This document shows, one piece after another, positions 1 to 7,614 of a stretch of DNA of 24,507 nt. The stretch is taken from positions 1-24,507 of the forward strand of contig CAVEQS010000041.1 in NCBI GenBank assembly GCA_963618015.1, given 5' to 3'. How positions within the stretch are numbered: the stretch's first letter is position 1; each line of letters starts with the position of its first letter. The position numbers and the translations under genes were made by a program. The DNA is from Apopatocola sp963618015 (GTDB taxonomy: Bacteria; Bacillota; Clostridia; Oscillospirales; Oscillospiraceae). The notes beneath the pieces are model-generated. The model searched no databases, was not told the DNA's origin, and was given only the letters and a program-made list of their open reading frames with translations.

Positions 1-54
1 TGGGCTTCCTCTAGATATTCTCTTTTTAGTGTCTACTTTTACTTGACAAGTACA
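1..54. mobile_element. Possible outer end of an IS3-like insertion sequence, cut by the window edge
   Basis: Read on the minus strand, position 54 leftwards begins TGTACTTGTCAAGTAAAAG and continues through a GACAC and an A-rich stretch. This 5'-TG start with an ACTTGTCAAGT-type inner sequence resembles, from memory, terminal repeats of IS3-family elements of Clostridia. If so, the element lies to the left of the window and its edge sits about 10 bp after the stop codon of the membrane protein gene. No transposase coding sequence and no second terminal repeat are visible, so the call is tentative. The alternative is an ordinary intergenic sequence with a chance ACTTG-A-CAAGT palindrome. Confidence 0.28.
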
Positions 55-63
55 CGGGACTTT

Positions 64-1275
64 TTATGCCTTGCTTTTCTTTTTGGGGAGAACATGCCTT
101 ATCAGCCAGTTCAGCGTGGGGTGCGCGATCGCGGCAAGATGCAGCGCCGCAAGAGGCCATACAACGATGGTATACCGCGTCATCACAAGCCCCATGGCGG
201 TAACAACGGCTATCACCAGATTCACGGCGAGCGTGATGATCGTCCATCTCCTCCATTCGGGGCATGCAGCGATCATGTGCAACGCGCCAAGGAAGCACGC
301 GACGAGCGCAAAATACCAGAGCTGGATGAAATCCGCCGCGAATTTCTTCGCCGTGTTGGAGAGAAACTCGCCCGGATTCTCCCGGATCCACTCCATGCCC
401 ATATCCTTGAGTATCTCGTTTTTCTGCACGCGGTCGAGATCCGGGTCGTTCTGGACGGAAGTATATTCCTCGCCGAATGTCTCATAGATCTTGCTGGAAT
501 AGTATTCCGTGCTCGTATCGGGGTTGTTGGCCGCGTAAAGATCCCGGCCGCTGTAGGAATCCATCACGATGGGATACCCGGTCTCCCGGTAATTTACGAG
601 CGTATTCGCACCGAAAAGCAATACCGGGATCAGCAGAAAAACCACAAACCTTCCGGCAGAGAGCCGCCGCCGGAGAAGCAGCACCAGCGAGTACACCAGC
701 ACCGCAATATACACCGGCAGGAGCGCCGGGCGGCACGCCACCAGATACACGCCCGCGAGATTCATGTACGTCAGCCGCTTTCCCGCCGGCATATCCGTCC
801 GCACGGAGAGATACAGCAGGAGCGCCATCAGCAGAAGGAAATAATGCTCCAGATAGATGTTGTACAGATCGAGCTGGGTGCGGAAAAGAGCAACGCCGTA
901 AAAGAGCGGCGCAAAGCCGCCTTTTCCAAAGAGTATACGCTCCGTTTTATAAAGCAGCATGCACGCCGTGCCCAGCATCAGATACTGCACGGCAATGATC
1001 ATGGGGAGCGTAAAGCCGATGAGCCGCAGGAGCGTCAAAATGAGCGGCACGCCGAATGGCACGACAAAGAGTGCGGAATCGCGGGTGGTCTGGATAAAGT
1101 GGCCGGTGGTGCGGAAATTTTCCGCAATGCTGTAGTAGAGCTCCGCGTCCGGGCCAAGCTCTACAAAGACGCCCTGCACCGCGCAGCAGAGGAGCGCCGC
1201 AAGCTGGGGGACGATAAACCAGAAGATCTCTCCCGCGTGCTGTTTTATAAACGATACGAGCGCGTTTTTCTTCAT
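64..1275 (-). CDS. Polytopic membrane protein, probable GT-C-type glycosyltransferase
   Basis: This 403-residue protein has many hydrophobic segments and a first hydrophilic loop (about residues 35-60) containing GPDAELYYSIAENF. An acidic loop after the first membrane span, followed by repeated hydrophobic helices and a lumenal or extracellular stretch (about residues 240-310), is the layout of GT-C/PMT-like glycosyltransferases that use polyprenyl-phosphate sugars. The protein would sit in the cytoplasmic membrane; donor and acceptor cannot be read from the sequence. A GAAGGG ribosome binding site lies 7 bp before the ATG. It is the last of three minus-strand genes after the rnf terminator, 27 bp downstream of the Gx-like gene. 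Its C-terminus is lysine-rich (PKKKSKA). Family assignment is inferred from topology, not a diagnostic motif; an uncharacterised membrane protein is the alternative. Confidence 0.6.
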   Translation of the reverse strand: MKKNALVSFIKQHAGEIFWFIVPQLAALLCCAVQGVFVELGPDAELYYSIAENFRTTGHFIQTTRDSALFVVPFGVPLILTLLRLIGFTLPMIIAVQYLMLGTACMLLYKTERILFGKGGFAPLFYGVALFRTQLDLYNIYLEHYFLLLMALLLYLSVRTDMPAGKRLTYMNLAGVYLVACRPALLPVYIAVLVYSLVLLLRRRLSAGRFVVFLLIPVLLFGANTLVNYRETGYPIVMDSYSGRDLYAANNPDTSTEYYSSKIYETFGEEYTSVQNDPDLDRVQKNEILKDMGMEWIRENPGEFLSNTAKKFAADFIQLWYFALVACFLGALHMIAACPEWRRWTIITLAVNLVIAVVTAMGLVMTRYTIVVWPLAALHLAAIAHPTLNWLIRHVLPKKKSKA

Positions 1276-1302
1276 GTCCGTACCCTTCCCTCTGATCGAA
1301 GT

Positions 1303-1788
1303 TTATTCCGGGATGCGCCGGATGAGCAGCGCCGCGGCAAGCCCCGTGAGGACGCCGCCCGCGATGCCCGAAACGGCGAGCACCGGCAGATAGCCGAGAA
1401 GCTGCTTCGTCTGCAATATGAGCATGGCCATCAATATCTGCCCGGCGTTGTGCGCAACGCCGCCGGCAACGCTGACGCCCACGGTGGAGAACCGGTCAAT
1501 CCGGCGCAGCAGCGCCATGACCGCAAGACTCAGCACCGCGCCCGCGAGAGAATAGAGCATCGCGCCGACGCTGCCGAAAAGGAGGCTTACAAGCACGACG
1601 CGAACGAGCGAGAGCGCCGCCGCCTCCTTCCAGCCGAAGCGGAAAAGAGCAAAGATCACGGCGATATTCGCCAGACCCATTTTCACGCCCGGAATGCCGA
1701 CCGACGGCAGCAGTGACTCCACATACGAGAGGATCATCGCCACGGCGGTCAGCATCGCGAGCAGGACAAGCCGTTTCGTCTTTTTCAT
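1303..1788 (-). CDS. Gx transporter / heptaprenyl diphosphate synthase component I-like membrane protein
   Basis: This 161-residue protein has about five hydrophobic helices. It begins with a short basic tail (KKTKRLVLLAMLTAVAMIL) and has the conserved segment PGVKMGLANIAVIFAL, followed by GAVLSL and GGVAHNAGQILMAMLIL motifs. These match, from memory, the family annotated as Gx transporter or HepS component I, which resembles ECF-transporter S components. Its molecular role is not settled; suggested substrates include isoprenoid or quinone precursors. The start codon lies 1 bp after the stop of the upstream NusG-domain gene, so the two are translationally linked. The NusG-II/Gx pair recurs near flavin-based redox systems in Clostridia, which supports a link to the Rnf cluster just upstream. 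Confidence 0.75.
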   Translation of the reverse strand: MKKTKRLVLLAMLTAVAMILSYVESLLPSVGIPGVKMGLANIAVIFALFRFGWKEAAALSLVRVVLVSLLFGSVGAMLYSLAGAVLSLAVMALLRRIDRFSTVGVSVAGGVAHNAGQILMAMLILQTKQLLGYLPVLAVSGIAGGVLTGLAAALLIRRIPE

Positions 1789-1789
1789 A

Positions 1790-2179
1790 TCAGCTCACCA
1801 GATCGATATCGGAGGAAGCCGCACCCTCGATGCGGATCTCCGTTTTGTTTGGGAGGCACACGATCGTGTCGCCCTCGTACTGTGCAGCTTTTGCCCGGAC
1901 ACAGGTACCGTCCGGGCAGCTTGCCTCCGTCACATCGGCGCAGCCGCCGGAGATGACGAGGATGTTGTAGCCGCCGTTCGGGGCGTGCAGCGTAACGGTC
2001 GTGTCCTCGGAAAGAGGATACTCCACCGTGCGCTCGCCGTTTACGTATACGACCGCCAGAGCGCCGTCCTTCCGGCTCAGACGCTGAAAGGCGAAGAAGC
2101 CGAGCGCGAGCACGAGGAGTGCCGCGACGAGCAGTATATCCGCGCGAAGGCGGTCTTTTTTTGTCCGTTCAGGCTTCAT
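1790..2179 (-). CDS. NusG domain II-containing protein, membrane-anchored
   Basis: A basic N-terminus and one membrane helix (about residues 14-31 from the chosen start) are followed by an extracytoplasmic beta-rich domain. That domain includes YVNGERTVEYPL, TVTLHAPNGGYNILVISGG and the paired-cysteine segment ADVTEASCPDGTCVR. This is the layout of the NusG domain II (KOW-like) proteins of Firmicutes, which are not transcription factors despite the name. The CPDGTC motif could form a disulfide or bind a ligand. Two in-frame ATGs exist, at 2197 and 2179. The first lies directly against the terminator T-run, whereas the second follows AAAAGAG at a suitable distance, so 2179 (129 residues) is preferred. 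Operon with the Gx-like gene. Confidence 0.72.
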   Translation of the reverse strand: MKPERTKKDRLRADILLVAALLVLALGFFAFQRLSRKDGALAVVYVNGERTVEYPLSEDTTVTLHAPNGGYNILVISGGCADVTEASCPDGTCVRAKAAQYEGDTIVCLPNKTEIRIEGAASSDIDLVS

Positions 2180-2197
2180 TGGATAAACTCTTTTCAT

Positions 2198-2227
2198 AAA
2201 AAATCCGTCCGGCTTTGCCGGACGGAT
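2198..2227 (-). terminator. Rho-independent terminator of the rnf operon
   Basis: Positions 2203-2213 and 2217-2227 form a perfect 11-bp GC-rich stem with a 3-nt loop. On the minus strand the stem is followed by six T residues (2203-2198). It lies 16 bp after the rnfB stop. The T-run abuts the upstream ATG candidate of the NusG-domain gene, so the three downstream genes are either read by partial read-through or have their own promoter; none was evident in this short gap. Confidence 0.85.
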
Positions 2228-2242
2228 CTTCTTTGGTGAAAA

Positions 2243-3034
2243 TCAGATTCTCTGAATAACGCCCACCGGGCAGTTTTCCGAGCAGGCGACGCAGCCGACG
2301 CACTTATCGTAGTCGATGCGGGCGAGATTGTCAACCACCTTGATGGCTCCGGTCGGGCAGACCTTCTCGCACTTCATGCAGCCGATGCAGCCCTTGGAGC
2401 AGGCGACACGGGTCTGCGCGCCCTTCTGGGTGTTGCTGCAGCGAACGATGGTCGGATCGATCGCGCGGCGCAGAGCGATGATGTGGTTCGGGCAGGTGCG
2501 GGTGCAGATGCCGCAGCCAGTGCAGTTGGCGGGATACACTCTCGCGACGCCGTTCACAACGTGGATGGCATCCGACGGGCAGGCGTTCTCGCAGTCGCCG
2601 TAGCCGAGGCAACTGTTCGGGCACGCCCATTCGCCCTGGAAGAGGATGTTCGCGGCCGAGCAGTTGTTGATGCCGGCATACTCGTACTTGTGCTTGGCCG
2701 TCTCACAACTGCCGTTGCACTTGACGTAAGCGACCATCTCCACAACGTCCTCCGCCTCAACGCCCATGAGCTCGGCGATCGCGGCGGCGGCGCCGTCGGC
2801 ACCGGGGACACAGAGGTTGGTTTTCGTCTCTTCGCCTTCGGCCAGCGCCTTGGCGTAGCCGTCGCAGCCAGCGTAGCCGCACGCGCCGCAGTTGGCGCCG
2901 GGCAGGCATTCGCGGATCGCGGGGAACATCTCATTTTCGGGGACGCTCATGTACTTGGAAGCGATGACGAGGATCAGCGCGGACACCGCGCCGATGATGA
3001 GCAGAACAACAATTGCGCTAATAACTCCAGACAT
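2243..3034 (-). CDS. rnfB: Rnf complex electron-entry ferredoxin subunit RnfB
   Basis: RnfB accepts electrons from reduced ferredoxin at the cytoplasmic face and feeds them into the membrane Rnf complex. The 263-residue protein has one N-terminal membrane helix (about 5-27). A four-cysteine Fes-type [4Fe-4S] motif follows at C49, C52, C57 and C75, with further cysteines around 106-151. Ferredoxin-like clusters come next at about 171-181 (CTGCGIC), 212-226 (CIGCMKC) and 245-255 (CVGCVAC). The length and several clusters fit the larger clostridial form. It is the last gene of the rnf operon in the order C-D-G-E-A-B, which is typical of Clostridia. A strong GGGAGGAA ribosome binding site precedes the ATG, 14 bp after the rnfA stop. 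Confidence 0.97.
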   Translation of the reverse strand: MSGVISAIVVLLIIGAVSALILVIASKYMSVPENEMFPAIRECLPGANCGACGYAGCDGYAKALAEGEETKTNLCVPGADGAAAAIAELMGVEAEDVVEMVAYVKCNGSCETAKHKYEYAGINNCSAANILFQGEWACPNSCLGYGDCENACPSDAIHVVNGVARVYPANCTGCGICTRTCPNHIIALRRAIDPTIVRCSNTQKGAQTRVACSKGCIGCMKCEKVCPTGAIKVVDNLARIDYDKCVGCVACSENCPVGVIQRI

Positions 3035-3048
3035 GTCACATTCCTCCC

Positions 3049-3657
3049 TTAACCGAACAGCTTGTCAGCCATGCCGGCAAAGCCCATGAACGTCATGCTG
3101 GTGAGAGCCGCCGCCACGAGCGTGATGGGCAGACCTTCAAAGCATTTCGGGGGCTTGGCATGCTCAAGCGCCTTACGGACGCCGCAGAAGAGGATCAGCG
3201 CGAGGCCGAAGCCGACGCCGGCGGAGAAGCCGTTGACACAGCTGAGCAGGAGGCCGCCGCCCATGGCCGTGTAGCCGTTGCTGACGTTCAGCAGCGTCAC
3301 GGCGAGCACCGCGCAGTTGGTGGTGATGAGCGGGAGGTAAACGCCAAGGGACTTATACAGGGGCGGGATGTACTTCTTCAGGAAGATCTCGACGAACTGC
3401 ACAAGCGCGGCGATGACCAGGATGAAGATGATCGTGGAGAGATACTCCAGACCGTTCGGCACCATGACATACTGATAGATGAGGTGCGTGGCAGCACTCG
3501 CGAGCGTCATAACGAAGATAACGGCGCCGCTCATGCCGATGCAGGAGTCAAACTTCTTGGAAACGCCCAGGAACGGGCAGATGGCGATGAACTGCACGAG
3601 AACATAGTTCTGCGTGAAGATCATGCCGAACATGATTTTCAGTACTTCCTTGAGCAT
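3049..3657 (-). CDS. rnfA: Rnf complex integral membrane subunit RnfA
   Basis: RnfA is one of the two homologous six-helix membrane subunits (with RnfE) that form the core of the ferredoxin:NAD+ oxidoreductase and its ion path. The 202-residue product has the family features FTQNYVLVQFIAICPFLGVS near the start and LPLITTNCAVLAV in the middle. Cysteines 27 and 115 correspond to the conserved pair that, with the RnfE pair, is reported to hold a membrane-embedded [2Fe-2S] cluster. The start codon overlaps the last base of the rnfE stop (ATGA-like arrangement), so translation is coupled. Length is normal. The sequence does not reveal whether Na+ or H+ is pumped. Confidence 0.97.
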   Translation of the reverse strand: MLKEVLKIMFGMIFTQNYVLVQFIAICPFLGVSKKFDSCIGMSGAVIFVMTLASAATHLIYQYVMVPNGLEYLSTIIFILVIAALVQFVEIFLKKYIPPLYKSLGVYLPLITTNCAVLAVTLLNVSNGYTAMGGGLLLSCVNGFSAGVGFGLALILFCGVRKALEHAKPPKCFEGLPITLVAAALTSMTFMGFAGMADKLFG

Positions 3658-4346
3658 CAGTTCTTCGCCTCCTTATCTTTCTCGGTGCAGCTGTCTGCGC
3701 TGCCGCAGCCGGCGCAGCCGCCGTCGCCGCAGCCCATTTCAGGCTTGAAGGTCTTGCCCTGCTTGGACAGGCCGAGCACGAGCATCGCCATGGCCAGACC
3801 GAACATGAAGAATCCGCCCGGCGTCTGGGAAATGATGCGGATGGTGTACTCCTCGGGGATGATCTGATAGCCGAACAGGCTGCCGGAGCCGAGAAGCTCG
3901 CGGACTACCGCCATAGCAGTAAGGACCATCGTGTAGCCGATGCCCATGCCGAGACCATCAAAGAGGCTGTCGAGGACGCCGTTTTTGTTGGCAAACATTT
4001 CGGCACGGCCGAGCACGATGCAGTTAACGACGATCAGCGGCAGGAAGATGCCGAGCGAGTTATAAAGATCGATGAGATACGCGTGCACGACCATTTCGAC
4101 GAGCGTTACGAATGTCGCAACGACGACGATGTAGCACGGGATACGGATCTTGTCGGGGATGATCTTGCGCAGCGCCGAGATAACGACGTTGGAGCCGATG
4201 AGAACAAAGGTGAGCGCGACGCCCATGCCGAGACTGCCCTTGACTGTTACGGAAATGGCAAGGCAGGAGCAGCAGCCGAGCACCAGCACGAGAACGGGGT
4301 TTTCCTTGAAAATACCGTTAACGAGGATCTGCATTCTTTTTTTCAT
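3657..4346 (-). CDS. rnfE: Rnf complex integral membrane subunit RnfE with cysteine-rich tail
   Basis: This is the RnfA paralogue and partner of the Rnf membrane core. The 229-residue protein has GIFKENPVLVLVLGCCSCLA near the N-terminus (C25, C26, C28) and FLPLIVVNCIVLGRAE in the middle (C109), the positions expected for the shared membrane iron-sulfur cluster. Beyond the last helix it carries a hydrophilic C-terminal extension, about residues 197-229, with four cysteines (C206, C211, C214, C220) in a glycine-rich context and a charged end. Such a tail is not part of the minimal proteobacterial RnfE and could bind a metal or an iron-sulfur centre. The gene starts 16 bp after rnfG and overlaps rnfA by one base. 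Confidence 0.96.
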   Translation of the reverse strand: MKKRMQILVNGIFKENPVLVLVLGCCSCLAISVTVKGSLGMGVALTFVLIGSNVVISALRKIIPDKIRIPCYIVVVATFVTLVEMVVHAYLIDLYNSLGIFLPLIVVNCIVLGRAEMFANKNGVLDSLFDGLGMGIGYTMVLTAMAVVRELLGSGSLFGYQIIPEEYTIRIISQTPGGFFMFGLAMAMLVLGLSKQGKTFKPEMGCGDGGCAGCGSADSCTEKDKEAKN

Positions 4347-4361
4347 TTTCTCCGCCCTCCC

Positions 4362-4898
4362 TTACTGGATCGCCGCGACGGCGGCGCAAGCGGCCTGCAC
4401 GCCCTCGCGGACGGCATTGCTGGTGAAGGTGGCGCCGGTCTTGAGCACAACATCGCTCACATCGCCGGAGTGGCCTTCAAACTTTTCGAGCATGGATGCT
4501 TCGCCGACCTTGCTGCCGACGCCCTGCGTCTCGCTGGAGACGTTGGCCTTCACGCAGAGGATCTTGCCCTCGGTATCGAAACCGACGGTGACGACAACGG
4601 CGCCGCCGTAGCCGGTCTTTTCCGCGGTGACAACATAGCCGGTGCCGTTGTCGCCTTCAAAAATGCCGGTGACACCGTTGGCGGCGAGCTCTTCGCTCAC
4701 CTCGAGCTCGGTGAACTCGGCCGCGGCGGGAAGCACTTCCTTGCGGGTCTTTTCCGCTTCGATGCGGATGTTTTCTTCGATCACGGGCGCGGTCTTGGCG
4801 TTCGTAAAGCCGAGCAGCGCAGAGGCCACAAGGCAGATAACGACCAGGACAACAACGGGACGCGCCATTTCCGTCCAGAACGTATTTTTCTTTTCCAT
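4362..4898 (-). CDS. rnfG: Rnf complex FMN-carrying subunit RnfG
   Basis: RnfG is a single-span subunit whose extracytoplasmic FMN-binding domain carries covalently attached FMN. The 178-residue protein has a membrane helix at about 13-32. The FMN-binding domain ends with the flavinylation motif DVVLKTGATFTS, in which Thr157 is the predicted FMN-phosphate attachment site. A GYGGAVVVTVGFD strand segment and an ETQGVGSKV segment typical of FMN-binding domains precede it. Attachment requires the FMN transferase ApbE, which is not encoded in this window. The start codon overlaps the rnfD stop (TAATG), so translation is coupled. Confidence 0.96.
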   Translation of the reverse strand: MEKKNTFWTEMARPVVVLVVICLVASALLGFTNAKTAPVIEENIRIEAEKTRKEVLPAAAEFTELEVSEELAANGVTGIFEGDNGTGYVVTAEKTGYGGAVVVTVGFDTEGKILCVKANVSSETQGVGSKVGEASMLEKFEGHSGDVSDVVLKTGATFTSNAVREGVQAACAAVAAIQ

Positions 4899-5839
4899 TA
4901 CGCCTTGACACCTCCCACAGGCTTCGTCCGGCAGCCCTCGTTGATGTAGGGCACCAGCAGGTTCATCAGCAGCACGGCGAAGGAAACGCCCTCTGCGGAG
5001 TTGGCAAACACCCGGATCGCAGAGGTGAGGAAGCCGCAGCCGACAGCGAAGATCACGCGGCCCTTCGTCGTGAGCGGGCTGGTGACGTAGTCGGTCGCCA
5101 TGAAGATGGCGCCGAGCATCAGGCCGCCGGAGAAGAGGTTCAGGAACGCGGTCGTCGCGTCAAAGCCGTTGAAGAGGAACGTGAACACAAACGTGCTCGC
5201 GATGAAGCACGTGGGGATCGTCACCTTGATGACGCCGCGCACCACGAGATACACGCCGCCGATGAGCAGCGCCAGAGCGCAGGTCTCACCGAGAACGCCG
5301 CCGTGGTTGCCGAGGAAGAGCGTCATGAAGCTGCTCATGTCGAGACCGGTGGCGGCCAGCGGCGTGGCGCCGGCGAGCAGGTCAACGCCCGGAGCGGTCA
5401 CGGTGTGCAGGTAGTCCGTCATGCTCTCGGTGAAGGAGAGCATCATGGCGAGACGGCCGACGAGCGCGGGGTTCACAAAGTTGCAGCCAAGACCGCCGAA
5501 GAGCATCTTGACGATGATGACGGCGATGAAGTCGCCGATGAGGAGCTGCCAGATCGGCATCGTCACGGGGACGTTGTAGGCGATGAGCACGCCGGTGACG
5601 ACCGCAGAGAGATCGGCGATGGTCTGCTCTTTCTTGAAGAGCTTGTTCCATACGAACTCAAGCAGCACGCAGTTTGCCGCGGAGACCGCTACGAGCAGCA
5701 GCGAGCGGAAACCGAAGATGATGACGGACGCGATCAGCGCCGGGATGAGCGCGATGAGCACGTCGCGCATGACGCGCTGCGTCGTTGCGCCCTGCTTATG
5801 GTAGTGGGGCGAGACGCTTACGATAAGATCATTGTTCAT
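4898..5839 (-). CDS. rnfD: Rnf complex FMN-carrying membrane subunit RnfD
   Basis: RnfD is a polytopic subunit of the NqrB/RnfD family carrying covalent FMN on a threonine. The 313-residue protein opens with VSVSPHYHKQGATTQRVMRD, a conserved N-terminal segment. It contains KMLFGGLGCNFVNPALVGR and the flavinylation segment VDLLAGATPLA, where Thr159 is the predicted FMN site. Near the end it has MATDYVTSPLTTKGR, a characteristic family motif. About nine or ten hydrophobic helices are visible. The start overlaps the rnfC stop by four bases (ATGA), and the stop overlaps the rnfG start. Length and motifs are complete. Confidence 0.96.
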   Translation of the reverse strand: MNNDLIVSVSPHYHKQGATTQRVMRDVLIALIPALIASVIIFGFRSLLLVAVSAANCVLLEFVWNKLFKKEQTIADLSAVVTGVLIAYNVPVTMPIWQLLIGDFIAVIIVKMLFGGLGCNFVNPALVGRLAMMLSFTESMTDYLHTVTAPGVDLLAGATPLAATGLDMSSFMTLFLGNHGGVLGETCALALLIGGVYLVVRGVIKVTIPTCFIASTFVFTFLFNGFDATTAFLNLFSGGLMLGAIFMATDYVTSPLTTKGRVIFAVGCGFLTSAIRVFANSAEGVSFAVLLMNLLVPYINEGCRTKPVGGVKA

Positions 5840-7167
5840 TTTCCCGCCTCCTTCAGAGTTTTCATGCGGTTGTCATAGTCGCGCACGAGAGTTTTGGAGA
5901 GCTTGTTCACCTGCACGAGCGGGCGGTGGGCCGGGCACTGGAACGCGCAGCAGCCGCACTCGATGCAAAGGCCGACCTTCAGCGCCTTGAGCGCTTCGGC
6001 GTCGTTTTTCTCATAGGCGCGCTCGATCTCCACAGGCATGAGCTTCATCGGGCAATGGTCGATGCAGCCGCCGCAGCGGATGCACGCCGTGGGCGTCACG
6101 GGGCGGGCGTCCTTCTCGTTGAACGCGAGAATGGCGCTCGTGCCTTTGGCAACGGGAGCGTCCAGATCGTACTGGGCAACGCCCATCATCGGGCCGCCCA
6201 TGACGAGCTTTTTCGGCTCGCAGGAGAAGCCGCCGGCAAAGTCGATAACTTCCTTGCAGGCCGTGCCGATGGGGGCGATGACGTTCTTCGGCTCCTTGAT
6301 GGCGGAACCGTCAACGGTGATGCACTTTTCCACGAGCGGCATGCCGGTCGTGCAGTAGTGCGCGAGCGTGGCAACGCTCGTCACGTTCATCACGACGCTG
6401 CCCACATCGATGGGGAGCTTGCCCTCCGGCATGATCTTGCCGGTCGTGTGATAAATGAGAACTTTTTCGCCGCCCTGCGGGTACATGCACGGCAGAGCGC
6501 GCACTTCAACGTGCTCGTCGTTCGCCGTAGCCTGCTTCATTTTCTCGATGCAGTCGGGCTTGTTGTCCTCAATGGCGATGATAATCTTCTTGACGTTCAG
6601 CCACTTTTCGAGCAGACGGCAGCCCTCGACGACCTCGTCGGTACGGTCGAGCATGGTGCGGTGGTCGCTCGTAATGTAGCCTTCGCACTCCGCGCCGTTG
6701 ATGATGATCTCCTGGATGCGGGAGGTATCCTTCACATCCAGCTTGACCGCCGTCGGGAACGTCGCGCCGCCGAGACCGACAACGCCGCTGTCGCGCACGG
6801 CATTGATAAAGCTCGCGTAGTCGGTGATCTCCGGGGCCTTGACCGTGTCGGCGACGGTCATCTCACCGTCGGACTCGATCACGACCGCCTGGCAGGTCGC
6901 ACCCATAAACTGCAGCATGGGGACGATCTTCTTGACCTTGCCGGAAACGCTCGCAAACACCGGGGACGAAACAAAGCCGCCCGGCTCGCCGATCATCTGA
7001 CCGACGTTGACGTGATCGCCGACCGCAACAATGCAGTTGGCGGGCTTGCCGATGTGCATGCTCATCGGAATGGTCACCGTAGCCGGGGGCGGCATTTTGA
7101 TCGCCTGCATCCCGGCGGTGTTCTTCCGATGGGGGATATGTACACCGTTCAGGTTTTTCCGTGACAT
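5836..7167 (-). CDS. rnfC: Rnf complex NADH-linked subunit RnfC
   Basis: RnfC is the peripheral cytoplasmic subunit that exchanges electrons with NAD(H). From the chosen ATG the product is 443 residues. An N-terminal barrel-sandwich domain comes first, then a NuoF-like flavin/nucleotide domain (GVVGLGGATFPTAVKL, INGAECEGYITSDHRTM), an SLBB domain, and two C-terminal [4Fe-4S] motifs at C362/365/368/372 and C401/404/407/411. A GTG three codons upstream (7176) is in frame, but AAGAGG sits 8 bp before the ATG at 7167, so that start is preferred. It is the first gene of the rnf operon. The lack of an extended C-terminus matches the clostridial form rather than the long gammaproteobacterial one. 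Confidence 0.96.
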   Translation of the reverse strand: MSRKNLNGVHIPHRKNTAGMQAIKMPPPATVTIPMSMHIGKPANCIVAVGDHVNVGQMIGEPGGFVSSPVFASVSGKVKKIVPMLQFMGATCQAVVIESDGEMTVADTVKAPEITDYASFINAVRDSGVVGLGGATFPTAVKLDVKDTSRIQEIIINGAECEGYITSDHRTMLDRTDEVVEGCRLLEKWLNVKKIIIAIEDNKPDCIEKMKQATANDEHVEVRALPCMYPQGGEKVLIYHTTGKIMPEGKLPIDVGSVVMNVTSVATLAHYCTTGMPLVEKCITVDGSAIKEPKNVIAPIGTACKEVIDFAGGFSCEPKKLVMGGPMMGVAQYDLDAPVAKGTSAILAFNEKDARPVTPTACIRCGGCIDHCPMKLMPVEIERAYEKNDAEALKALKVGLCIECGCCAFQCPAHRPLVQVNKLSKTLVRDYDNRMKTLKEAGK

Positions 7168-7614
7168 CCTTTCCACCTCTTGTTTATATTTCGCTTCTTT
7201 GCAAACTCTTTACGGGCCCCTGCGGACTCGCGCGGACGAAGAAAGCCGGTTCAGAGACATTTTTTACAGGAAATGTTGTGTAATCCACGCACCCTCCGCA
7301 TTATATCCCCTTGCGGACGGAGCGTTTTCATGTGATGAATAACATTTCATTTTTTGCATGTTTTGCCAGTTAATTCCCGCAAAAAAGGCCGAAAAAACCG
7401 GGTATTTCCGACAAAATAATATAGCACATCGCTGGAATTAAATCCAGTATAATTTTCGTAATTTTCTTATTTTCTTCTTTTGCCGAAAAAAGGAGCGTGT
7501 TTTCCGTCCGCTTTCGTACATCCGTTTGCCGCGAAACCCTCTTGTAATTGCGCCGGATATTTGTTAATATAGTGAAAGACTCGGATACTTCCGATCAGAT
7601 GGAGATCAAGAAAC
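7168..7614. promoter_or_regulatory. Divergent regulatory region between rnfCDGEAB and the DRTGG cassette
   Basis: This stretch of about 450 bp contains no convincing gene and is clearly richer in A and T than its surroundings. For rnf the best minus-strand -10 is TATAAT (7305 down to 7300), but no good -35 element lies at 16-18 bp, so an activator or another sigma factor may be involved. An inverted repeat CTGGA-N6-TCCAG occupies 7432-7447. A TCCGCA/TGCGGA hairpin lies at 7295-7317. A TTGTTAA half-site at 7561-7567 resembles half of a Rex operator but lacks the mirror half. The rnf transcript may carry a leader of more than 100 nt. Confidence 0.55.
7542..7570 (+). promoter_or_regulatory. Sigma-A-like promoter of the DRTGG/GHKL/hydrogenase-like/PHP cassette
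   Basis: TTGTAA (7542-7547) and TAATAT (7565-7570) are separated by exactly 17 bp, 44 bp before the first start codon. GGAG at 7601-7604 serves as the ribosome binding site. Confidence 0.6.

Noticed and set aside
43..1716. 557-codon open frame on the plus strand, rich in Arg, His and Glu
   Set aside because: It lies antisense to two membrane protein genes with clear hydrophobic helices. Its composition is that of a shadow frame in GC-rich DNA and there is no ribosome binding site.
5926..7164. 412-codon plus-strand frame opposite rnfC
   Set aside because: rnfC has complete iron-sulfur motifs; the opposite frame is Ala/His/Asp-rich without recognisable domains.
7561..7578. Rex operator candidate beginning TTGTTAA
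   Set aside because: The mirror half TTAACAA is missing and the bases overlap the -10 box of a good promoter, so it is noted only as a half-site.
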